Origin: Marvinbryantia sp.
Lineage (GTDB): Bacteria; Bacillota; Clostridia; Lachnospirales; Lachnospiraceae
DNA length: 18,439 bases
Assembly: GCA_016297895.1 (NCBI GenBank)
Contig: JAEDFS010000036.1
Coordinates: 1-18,439 of the forward strand
Direction of reading: 5' to 3'
In this document: piece by piece, positions 7,376 through 14,203 of the stretch
How the letters are laid out: the number at the start of each line of letters is the position of its first letter
Position numbering within the stretch: the stretch's first letter is position 1
Notes under the pieces: generated by a model
What the model saw: only the letters and a program-made list of their open reading frames with translations
What the model was told of the DNA's origin: nothing
The model's database searches: none
Program-made: the position numbers and the translations under genes

Positions 7376-8581
7376 ATGAAATATATCGTAGTACTGGGCG
7401 ATGGGATGGCAGATGAGCCTATCGATGCCCTGGGAGGAAAAACACCTCTGGAATATGCCAAAACGCCGGTCCTGGATGAACTGGCAGCAAAAGGAGAGAT
7501 CGGTCTGGTACATACCATACCGGAGGGAATGAAGCCGGGAAGCGATACGGCAAACCTGGCTGTGCTGGGATATGATCCCAAAGTCTACTATTCCGGGCGT
7601 TCCCCGCTGGAAGCTCTGAGCATCGGAGTACCCATGAAAGATACGGATGTGGCGTTTCGCTGCAATATCGTGACGCTTTCTGAGGAAGAACCCTATGAAG
7701 AAAAAACCATGATCGACCACAGCTCCGATGAGATCTCCACAGAAGATGCAGCCATCCTGATGGAGGCGGTAAAAGAAGGGCTGGAAAGAGACGGCTATCA
7801 TTTTTATGTGGGAACCAGTTACCGTCACTGTCTGATCTGGGAACATGGTCAGGTGGTTCCGCTGGCACAGCCCCATGATATTCTGACTCAGAAGATCAGC
7901 TCCTATCTTCCGGAGGATCCCATACTGCGCGAGATGCAGAAAAAAAGCTATGAGATCCTGGCAAATCATCCGCTGAATGTGAAGCGCAAAGAGGCAGGAC
8001 TTCATCCTGCCAACAGCTGCTGGTTCTGGGGAGCCGGCACCAGACCGGCACTTTCTTCCTTTGAGGAGAAAAATCATAAAAAGGGCGTCATGATCTCTGC
8101 TGTGGACCTTTTAAAAGGAATTGCAGTGGGAGCCGGCATGGACAATATCATCGTAGAGGGCGCAAACGGCGGCCTCAACACCAATTACGAAGGAAAAGCC
8201 CGGGCAGCTGTGGATGCAGTGCTTGAGGGCGGCTATGATTTTGCCTATATTCATGTGGAAGCTCCCGATGAGATGGGACATCAGGGAAGCGTGGAAAAGA
8301 AAATACAGTCCATCGAAAATCTGGACCGTTTTGTCGTAAGCTATGTAAAGGAACATATGGATGCTTCCGGGGAGGAGTACCGTCTTTTAGTACTTCCGGA
8401 TCACCCCACGCCCATCCGGGTGCGGACCCATACGGCAGATCCGGTGCCCTATCTTCTCTATGACAGCAGGAAAGATACGAAAAAATCCTGGAAATACAAC
8501 GAAAGAGAAGCTGCACAAAGCGCTATGGATATCGAAAAAGGATATACACTGATGGATTACCTTTTTGAACAGGAAAAGTAA
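7376..8581 (+). CDS. apgM: Archaeal-type cofactor-independent phosphoglycerate mutase homologue / proposed homoserine kinase
   Basis: A 401-residue member of the alkaline-phosphatase superfamily, ApgM branch (COG3635). Metal and catalytic residues are visible: D9 in LGDGM, the nucleophile S56 in PGSDTANLA, D298 and H302 in VEAPDEMGHQG, D342-H343 in LPDHPTP, and H352 in RTHTADP. These support a two-metal phosphoryl-transfer enzyme. As a mutase it would interconvert 3- and 2-phosphoglycerate. However, members encoded next to hom have been classed as a proposed alternative homoserine kinase (TIGR02535), which would supply phosphohomoserine for threonine. The 28-base gap after hom favours the second role. 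Start ATG 7376 follows GAGG (7363-7366). A terminator follows the stop directly. Family is certain; substrate is not. Confidence 0.9.
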   Translation: MKYIVVLGDGMADEPIDALGGKTPLEYAKTPVLDELAAKGEIGLVHTIPEGMKPGSDTANLAVLGYDPKVYYSGRSPLEALSIGVPMKDTDVAFRCNIVTLSEEEPYEEKTMIDHSSDEISTEDAAILMEAVKEGLERDGYHFYVGTSYRHCLIWEHGQVVPLAQPHDILTQKISSYLPEDPILREMQKKSYEILANHPLNVKRKEAGLHPANSCWFWGAGTRPALSSFEEKNHKKGVMISAVDLLKGIAVGAGMDNIIVEGANGGLNTNYEGKARAAVDAVLEGGYDFAYIHVEAPDEMGHQGSVEKKIQSIENLDRFVVSYVKEHMDASGEEYRLLVLPDHPTPIRVRTHTADPVPYLLYDSRKDTKKSWKYNEREAAQSAMDIEKGYTLMDYLFEQEK

Positions 8582-8611
8582 AAAGACGGGGTGGAGACAT
8601 CCCGTTGTTTT
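8581..8611 (+). terminator. Intrinsic terminator after apgM
   Basis: GACGGGGT (8585-8592) pairs with ATCCCGTT (8599-8606), 8 bp including two G-T wobbles, with loop GGAGAC. The flanking AAA (8581-8583) pairs with TTT (8608-8610), and the tail is TTGTTTT. It probably ends the ACT-hom-apgM operon just ahead of the tex ribosome-binding site. Confidence 0.6.
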
Positions 8612-8627
8612 ATGACTGGAGGAAACT

Positions 8628-10787
8628 ATGGATATTAATAAGAAACTGGCACAGGAACTGGAAGTGGCAGCCTGGCAGGTGGAAGCTGCGGTAAAACTGA
8701 TCGATGAAGGAAATACGATCCCCTTTATTTCACGTTACCGAAAGGAAGCCACCGGGGCTCTCAATGATGAACAGCTTCGTACGCTTCATGAAAGACTGCT
8801 GTATCTGCGCAATCTGGAAGAGAAAAAGACACAGGTGCTGTCTGCCATTGAAGAACAGGGAAAATTGACGGAAGAACTGAAAGCGCAGATCGTGGCAGCA
8901 GAGACACTGGTGGTGGTAGAGGACCTCTATCGCCCCTATCGTCCCAAGAGACGTACCCGTGCCACTATCGCCAGAGAAAAAGGGCTGGAAGGACTGGCCA
9001 ATCTGCTTCTTCTTCAGATGACCGACCGATCTCCTGAACAGGAGGCGGAAGCATTCCTGGATCCGGAAAAAGAAGTGAATACAGTCGAAGAAGCTATTCA
9101 GGGAGCCATGGATATCCTGGCGGAAAGCATTTCCGATGAGGCAGATTACCGGATGCGGATCCGGGAAATGACGGAAAAAGAGGGCATGGTCACAGCAGAA
9201 GCGAAGGATGAAAATGCAGAGTCGGTCTATGAGATGTACTATCATTTCCAGGAGCCGGTCAGCAAGCTGGCAGGTCACCGGATCCTGGCATTAAACCGCG
9301 GGGAAAAGGAAAAATTCCTGACAGTCAAGGTGGAAGCTCCGGAAGAGCGGATCCTTCGCTACCTGGAAAAACAGGTGATCCGAAAAGAAAATCCCCACAC
9401 TACGCCGGTATTAAAAGCGGTGGTGGAGGACAGCTACAGGCGCCTCATTGCTCCCTCTATTGAGCGCGAAGTGCGTAATGCCCTGACGGAAAAAGCGGAG
9501 GACGGTGCGATCCGGGTATTCGGTAAAAATCTGGAGCAGCTTCTGATGCAGCCTCCTATCGCAGGACAGGTGGTGCTGGGCTGGGACCCGGCATTTCGTA
9601 CCGGATGCAAGCTGGCGGTGGTGGATGCCACCGGAAAAGTGCTGGACACTGCAGTGATCTATCCCACAGCGCCCACCAACGATGCAAAGATCCGGGCTGC
9701 CAAGGAGACGCTGAAGAAATTTATCAAAAAATATCACATTACCCTGATCTCCGTAGGAAACGGCACCGCATCCCGGGAATCCGAGCAGATCATCGTGGAT
9801 CTCTTAAAAGAGATCAGCGAACCGGTACAGTATGTGATCACCAATGAGGCGGGGGCGTCTGTCTATTCCGCCAGCAAGCTGGCCACCGAGGAATTCCCCA
9901 ATTTTGATGTGGGACAGAGAAGTGCGGCATCCATTGCCAGAAGAGTGCAGGATCCGCTGGCAGAGCTGGTCAAGATCGATCCAAGATCCATCGGAGTAGG
10001 TCAGTATCAGCACGACATGAACCAGAAAAAACTGGGTGAGACTCTGGGCGGCGTGGTAGAAGATTGTGTAAACAAAGTAGGTGTGGACTTAAATACCGCA
10101 TCTGCTTCCCTGCTGGAATACATTTCCGGCATCAGCAAGGCACTGGCAAAAAATATCGTTGCCTATCGGGAAGAAAACGGCAGATTTACAGACAGAAGGC
10201 AGCTTTTAAAGGTACCGAAATTAGGTCCCAAGGCCTTTGAACAGTGTGCCGGTTTTATGAGGATCCAGGGAGGTAAGAATCCTCTGGATGCCACCAGCGT
10301 CCATCCGGAATCCTATGAGGCAGCGAAAAAGCTGCTGGAAATTCTGGGATATGAGACTGCGGACATTTCCGCAGGCAAGCTTGCCGGTCTTGCAAAAAAA
10401 GTGAAAGATCAGAAAAAGCTTGCCCAGGAGCTGGGCGTCGGGGAGATCACACTTCAGGATATCATCAAAGAACTGGAAAAACCGGCAAGAGACCCCAGAG
10501 ATGAGATGCCAAAGCCCATTTTGCGCACCGATGTACTGGAAATGAAGGATCTGACGCCGGGCATGATCCTTAAGGGAACTGTTCGAAATGTCATTGATTT
10601 CGGTGCTTTCGTAGATATCGGAGTCCATCAGGACGGTCTGGTGCACATTTCCCAGCTTACAGACAAAAAGTTTGTTAAGCATCCACTGGAAGTGGTTAGC
10701 GTAGGAGACATTGTGGAAGTGAAAGTCATGTCGGTGGATCTGGCGAAAAAAAGAATCCAGCTGACGATGCGATTGGGGGATAAGTAA
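8628..10787 (+). CDS. tex: Tex-family RNA-binding protein (YqgF, HhH and S1 domains)
   Basis: The 719-residue length is typical of Tex. Order of domains: the helical Tex N-region at about 1-190 (INKKLAQELEVAAWQVEAAV, PFISRYRKEATGALND), the central helical part, a YqgF/RNase H-like fold from about 310 (VLGWDPAFRTGCKLAVVD), double helix-hairpin-helix text at about 490-560 (NTASASLLEYISGISKALAK, LLKVPKLGPKAFEQCAGF), and a C-terminal S1 domain at about 643-717 (GMILKGTVRNVIDFGAFVDI). Tex/Spt6-like proteins bind RNA and associate with transcription; mutants elsewhere change toxin or gene expression and stress tolerance. The YqgF fold is generally thought not to be an active nuclease here. Start ATG 8628 follows TGGAGGA. 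nudC follows after three bases. Confidence 0.96.
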   Translation: MDINKKLAQELEVAAWQVEAAVKLIDEGNTIPFISRYRKEATGALNDEQLRTLHERLLYLRNLEEKKTQVLSAIEEQGKLTEELKAQIVAAETLVVVEDLYRPYRPKRRTRATIAREKGLEGLANLLLLQMTDRSPEQEAEAFLDPEKEVNTVEEAIQGAMDILAESISDEADYRMRIREMTEKEGMVTAEAKDENAESVYEMYYHFQEPVSKLAGHRILALNRGEKEKFLTVKVEAPEERILRYLEKQVIRKENPHTTPVLKAVVEDSYRRLIAPSIEREVRNALTEKAEDGAIRVFGKNLEQLLMQPPIAGQVVLGWDPAFRTGCKLAVVDATGKVLDTAVIYPTAPTNDAKIRAAKETLKKFIKKYHITLISVGNGTASRESEQIIVDLLKEISEPVQYVITNEAGASVYSASKLATEEFPNFDVGQRSAASIARRVQDPLAELVKIDPRSIGVGQYQHDMNQKKLGETLGGVVEDCVNKVGVDLNTASASLLEYISGISKALAKNIVAYREENGRFTDRRQLLKVPKLGPKAFEQCAGFMRIQGGKNPLDATSVHPESYEAAKKLLEILGYETADISAGKLAGLAKKVKDQKKLAQELGVGEITLQDIIKELEKPARDPRDEMPKPILRTDVLEMKDLTPGMILKGTVRNVIDFGAFVDIGVHQDGLVHISQLTDKKFVKHPLEVVSVGDIVEVKVMSVDLAKKRIQLTMRLGDK

Positions 10788-10790
10788 ATT

Positions 10791-11624
10791 ATGATGCTTC
10801 AGGATATAGCTCCCTGTGTCTTTCATATTGAGTACAGGAAAGACCGGCCGGGGGATCAGGACTGGCTGTTATGTTTTCGAAAAAATGAGATCCTGATGGC
10901 AGTGTCAGAAGAAGGAATGCTGACTTTTCCCACTATCAGGGAGTGGAAGGAGGCGGCATATCGCTATCTGTTTGCTGTGGATCAGATGAAATACTACCTG
11001 TTTACCGGAGAGACTATGCCGGAATTTAAAAACTACCGATATTATTCCGTGCGGGATCTGCGCCACTTAAGACCTCTGTGGCATGCATTTGCAGCTGCCA
11101 ACGGTTATCGTCTGTGGTGCTGGTATCAGAGCCGGAAGTTCTGCGGTACCTGCGGCGGAAAACTGGAACACAGTGAGACGGAACGGGCCATGTGCTGTCC
11201 GTCCTGCGGAAATGTGGAATATCCGGTGATCTGTCCCAGCGTCATCGTGGGAGTGAAAAATGGGGAACGGCTTCTTCTCACCAGATACCAGGCTTCCCAC
11301 AGCCCTTACCGCAATTATGCACTGGTGGCGGGCTATGTGGAGACAGGAGAGACGGCAGAGGATACGGTACGAAGAGAGGTCATGGAGGAAGTGGGCCTGA
11401 AGGTGAAAAATATCACCTATTATAAAAGTCAGCCCTGGCCCTTTTCCGGCGCCTTTCTCATGGGATTTTTCTGTGATGTGGACGGAGATGATACCATTTC
11501 TCTGGAGGAAGAAGAGCTTTCGGAGGCGGTCTGGATGAAACGGGAAGATCTGCCGGATCGCTCCGGCGATGTAAGCCTTACCAGCGAGATGATGGAACAG
11601 TTCCGGCTGGGACTGGTACAGTGA
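10791..11624 (+). CDS. nudC: NADH pyrophosphatase / NAD-cap RNA decapping Nudix hydrolase
   Basis: Hydrolyses NAD(H) to NMN(H) and AMP and, as known for NudC, removes NAD caps from RNA 5' ends. The 277-residue protein has the full NudC architecture: an N-terminal domain, a zinc ribbon with C118, C121, C136 and C139 (FCGTCGGK...CCPSCGN), the Nudix box at 181-203 (GYVETGETAEDTVRREVMEEVG, matching Gx5Ex7REUxEExGU), and the NudC-specific SQPWPFS just after it. The start is either ATG 10791 or ATG 10794; GGGGGA at 10775-10780 serves both. It lies three bases after tex, so the two are surely cotranscribed, putting two RNA-metabolism proteins together. Confidence 0.93.
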   Translation: MMLQDIAPCVFHIEYRKDRPGDQDWLLCFRKNEILMAVSEEGMLTFPTIREWKEAAYRYLFAVDQMKYYLFTGETMPEFKNYRYYSVRDLRHLRPLWHAFAAANGYRLWCWYQSRKFCGTCGGKLEHSETERAMCCPSCGNVEYPVICPSVIVGVKNGERLLLTRYQASHSPYRNYALVAGYVETGETAEDTVRREVMEEVGLKVKNITYYKSQPWPFSGAFLMGFFCDVDGDDTISLEEEELSEAVWMKREDLPDRSGDVSLTSEMMEQFRLGLVQ

Positions 11625-11656
11625 GAAAGATACATAGACCGGGAGGAGTCTGAATT

Positions 11657-12415
11657 ATGAATATTACATGGAATGCAGAAGAATACCGGGATCATTTTTC
11701 CTTTGTACATCAGTACGGGGAAGATGTGCTGTCTCTCCTGGATGCAAAAGAAGGAAGCTTTGTGATCGATCTTGGCTGCGGAAACGGCGCCTTAAGTGCG
11801 ATCCTTGCAGAACGGGGATACCGTGTTCTGGGACTGGATGCCTCTGAGCAGATGCTGGAGATAGCAAAAAGCGCCCATCCGGCTCTTACCTTCCAAAAAG
11901 CGGATGCCACAGATTTTACCCTGGAGGAGAAGGCAGATGCCATTTTCTCCAATGCGGTACTTCACTGGATCGATGCAGAAAAGCAGGATCAGTTAATTGC
12001 CAATCTGTCTGCAAATCTGAAGACCGGAGGCCAGCTGGTATTTGAATTCGGCGGAAAAGGATGTGCGGAAGCAGTCCACTCCACCCTGGAGCAGTGCTTC
12101 CGTAAGAGAGGACTGGTGTATCCCCGGACCTTCTATTTCCCCACTATCGGAGAGTATTCGTCCATTCTGGAGAGACATGGACTGAAGGTCACCTATGCCG
12201 TACTTTTTGATCGTCCCACCGTGCAGGAGACGGAGGACGGCCTTTGCGACTGGATCAATATGTTCGTGACGGCACCCTTCGAAGGTATGGACAAAGCCAT
12301 GAAAGAAGAAATCCTGCAGGAAGCAAAAGCGCAGCTGGCAGGCCGTCTGCATGTGAATGGAAAATGGATCATCGATTATGTGAGGATCCGGATGAGAGCT
12401 GTAAAGGTTGAGTAA
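11657..12415 (+). CDS. Class I SAM-dependent methyltransferase
   Basis: A 252-residue methyltransferase. Motif I is VIDLGCGNG (37-45), the acidic end of strand beta-2 is GLDAS (59-63), the third strand carries KADATDF (81-87), and NAVLHWI (99-105) matches the N-A-x-x-H-W motif of the trans-aconitate methyltransferase/UbiE-like group. The C-terminal part (YFPTIGEYSSILERHGLKVT) is the usual substrate-covering region. The acceptor cannot be told from sequence; a small carboxylic acid or other metabolite is possible. ATG 11657 follows GGAGGAG (11642-11648), 32 bases after nudC, so it is probably the last gene of the tex-nudC transcript. The strong hairpin at 12426-12468 ends the unit. Confidence 0.85.
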   Translation: MNITWNAEEYRDHFSFVHQYGEDVLSLLDAKEGSFVIDLGCGNGALSAILAERGYRVLGLDASEQMLEIAKSAHPALTFQKADATDFTLEEKADAIFSNAVLHWIDAEKQDQLIANLSANLKTGGQLVFEFGGKGCAEAVHSTLEQCFRKRGLVYPRTFYFPTIGEYSSILERHGLKVTYAVLFDRPTVQETEDGLCDWINMFVTAPFEGMDKAMKEEILQEAKAQLAGRLHVNGKWIIDYVRIRMRAVKVE

Positions 12416-12425
12416 AGAACGGCAA

Positions 12426-12476
12426 GAAGCGCCGGATTTGAAAGGAACGTTTTCAAATCCGGCGCTTCACAGTTTT
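12426..12476. terminator. Strong bidirectional terminator between convergent genes
   Basis: A perfect 18-bp stem (12426-12443 with 12451-12468; GAAGCGCCGGATTTGAAA on the left) encloses a 7-base loop, GGAACGT. On the plus strand ACAGTTTT follows; on the minus strand TTGCCGTTCTTT follows. It lies between the methyltransferase and the convergent ugd and can serve both, although neither side has a long uninterrupted T-run. Confidence 0.8.
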
Positions 12477-13959
12477 AGTCCCGGCCGAACAGGTCTCTGG
12501 TATATACTTTCTCCCGGACGTCATCCAGGCGGGTGTCATAGCGGTTGGCAATGATCGCCTGGGAAATATTTTTAAATTCTGACAGATCACCGATGACACG
12601 GCTGCCGAAGAAGGTACTGCCGGGTGCCAGAGTGGGTTCGTAGATGACAATGGTGGCACCTTTTGCTTTGATGCGCTTCATGACACCCTGGATGGAGCTT
12701 TGACGGAAATTGTCACTGTTGCTCTTCATGGTCAGCCGGTATACGCCGATGACACAGGTCTTTTCCTGTTCGGGAGCAAAGTCTCCGCGGTTGTAGTAGT
12801 CGTAATATCCGGCCATGTTCAGTACCTGATCGGCAATAAAATCTTTTCTTGTCCGGTTGCTTTCCACGATGGCAGACATCATATTCTGCGGAACGTCACG
12901 GAAGTTGGCAAGAAGCTGTCTGGTATCCTTGGGAAGGCAGTAACCGCCGTAGCCGAAGGAGGGATTGTTGTAGTGCGTACCGATGCGGGGATCCAGGCAG
13001 ACACCGCTTATGATCTCGCGGGTATTGAGCCCTTTGGATTCCGCATAGGTGTCCAGTTCGTTGAAATAGCTGACCCGAAGTGCCAGATAGGTATTGGCAA
13101 AAAGTTTTACGGCTTCGGCCTCTGTGAAACCCATGAACAGGGTATCGATCTCTTCTTTGATGGCGCCCTGCTGAAGAAGGGCGGCAAAGGTGTGGGCTTC
13201 CTCTTTCGTACTTTCATCACAGGAAACGATGATTCGGGAAGGGTACAGATTGTCATACAATGCTTTGGATTCCCTTAAAAATTCCGGGCTAAAGATGATC
13301 CGGTCTGTATGATATTTTTCACGGACAGATTTCGTGTATCCTACAGGAATGGTGGATTTGATTACCATCATGGCGTCCGGATTGGTGGCAAGCACCAGCT
13401 CGATGACTGCTTCCACAGCAGAACAGTCAAAGAAATTTTTCTTACTGTCATAGTTCGTGGGTGCGGCGATGACTACAAAGTCCGCATCTTCATAAGCGGA
13501 TTTTCCGTCCAGTGTGGCTGTCAGATCCAGATCCTTCTCTCTTAAATATTTTTCAATATATTCATCCTGGACAGGGGATTTCCTCTGGTTGATCAGATCC
13601 ACTTTTTCCGGAAGAATATCTACTGCCGTCACATGGTTATGCTGAGACAGCAAAGTGGCGATCGAGAGTCCCACGTAGCCGGTTCCGGCCACGGCGATCC
13701 GGTAAGGCCGGCACAGAATGGGAGATTTTTGCGGGATGTCCGGAGTTTCTTCTATAAACACATCAGTGGGATCGAAATCCAGGACTTCCGCAAGGGCCTG
13801 AAGCTGTTCGAGAGAAGGAAGATATTCTCCGGCTTCTGCACGGCTGATCATGGATCGGTTCATGTCTGCAGCGGCGGCAACATCAGACTGTTTCATGTGT
13901 TTGGCTTTACGATGGTTTTTGATCAGATCTGCAATTCGTTCTTTTGATAATTTCTTCAT
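12475..13959 (-). CDS. ugd: UDP-glucose 6-dehydrogenase fused to an N-terminal XRE helix-turn-helix
   Basis: The protein has 494 residues, against roughly 390 for stand-alone enzymes of this type. The second in-frame ATG (complement of 13957-13959) is chosen because AGAGGAAA lies just upstream; ATG at 13977 would add six residues. Residues about 1-65 are a Cro/CI-type (XRE) HTH: MKQSDVAAAADMNRSMISRAE then LEQLQALAEVLDFDPTDVF. After a short linker comes a complete nucleotide-sugar dehydrogenase: Rossmann motif GTGYVG (92-97), IKSTIPVGYT, SPEFLRES, the catalytic Cys341 in SFGYGGYCLPKDT, and a C-terminal UDP-binding domain ending FKNISQAIIANRYD, close to E. coli Ugd. It should oxidise UDP-glucose to UDP-glucuronate for capsule or exopolysaccharide. 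No glycan genes adjoin it. The HTH suggests DNA binding, perhaps autoregulation through the adjacent palindrome. Confidence 0.92.
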   Translation of the reverse strand: MKKLSKERIADLIKNHRKAKHMKQSDVAAAADMNRSMISRAEAGEYLPSLEQLQALAEVLDFDPTDVFIEETPDIPQKSPILCRPYRIAVAGTGYVGLSIATLLSQHNHVTAVDILPEKVDLINQRKSPVQDEYIEKYLREKDLDLTATLDGKSAYEDADFVVIAAPTNYDSKKNFFDCSAVEAVIELVLATNPDAMMVIKSTIPVGYTKSVREKYHTDRIIFSPEFLRESKALYDNLYPSRIIVSCDESTKEEAHTFAALLQQGAIKEEIDTLFMGFTEAEAVKLFANTYLALRVSYFNELDTYAESKGLNTREIISGVCLDPRIGTHYNNPSFGYGGYCLPKDTRQLLANFRDVPQNMMSAIVESNRTRKDFIADQVLNMAGYYDYYNRGDFAPEQEKTCVIGVYRLTMKSNSDNFRQSSIQGVMKRIKAKGATIVIYEPTLAPGSTFFGSRVIGDLSEFKNISQAIIANRYDTRLDDVREKVYTRDLFGRD

Positions 13960-13989
13960 ATGATTTTCCTCTTGCATAACTCAGATGAT

Positions 13990-14011
13990 GTTGGGGTCAA
14001 AAGTCCCCAAC
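13990..14011. promoter_or_regulatory. Inverted repeat upstream of ugd: candidate operator
   Basis: GTTGGGG (13990-13996) and CCCCAAC (14005-14011) are perfect 7-base arms around TCAAAAGT, in which a further C-G pair is possible. The element lies 30-52 bases before the ugd start and touches a possible -10 box. Its roughly 22-base span suits a dimeric XRE regulator. It could also form an RNA hairpin in the ugd leader. There is no T-run, so a terminator is unlikely. Confidence 0.5.
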
Positions 14012-14012
14012 T

Positions 14013-14018
14013 ATGATA
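14013..14018 (-). promoter_or_regulatory. Possible -10 box of the ugd promoter
   Basis: On the minus strand this reads TATCAT (consensus TATAAT) within an AT-rich stretch (14012-14036). A start about 7 bases on would fall inside the inverted repeat. No good -35 is visible; TTTCAA at a 15-base spacing is the best match. The overlap fits repression by steric block. Confidence 0.35.
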
Positions 14019-14123
14019 CTAATAATAACATAATTGAAAGGATTTTCTGCTGCGATTCTGAAAGAAATGTTATCAGATGTAACGCGGAATGTCAATAAAA
14101 AGAAATATGATACTGAAAACATC

Positions 14124-14152
14124 TTGATATATCTTCTTGCTTATGGCATACT
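14124..14152 (+). promoter_or_regulatory. Promoter for the flavoprotein-cmk-ispH-rpsA run
   Basis: TTGATA (14124-14129), a 17-base spacer and CATACT (14147-14152) preceded by TG at 14144-14145 (extended -10) make a good sigma-A promoter. The predicted start, near 14159, leaves a leader of about 45 bases before ATG 14204. Confidence 0.6.
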
Positions 14153-14203
14153 TAGGAAGAAAAATAAAAACAGAAATCGTCAGGAAAAGAGAAAGGTTGT
14201 TCT

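Noticed and set aside
6649..7581. Long minus-strand open frame (310 codons) across the end of hom and start of apgM
   Set aside because: It lies opposite two well-supported genes, crosses their boundary, and its translation has no recognisable domain. It is a by-product of plus-strand codon bias.
7319..8077. Minus-strand open frame of 252 codons inside apgM
   Set aside because: Antisense to the conserved catalytic regions of apgM; no recognisable protein family.
12700..13278. Plus-strand open frame opposite ugd
   Set aside because: Antisense to conserved Ugd motifs, with no convincing ribosome-binding site or known family.
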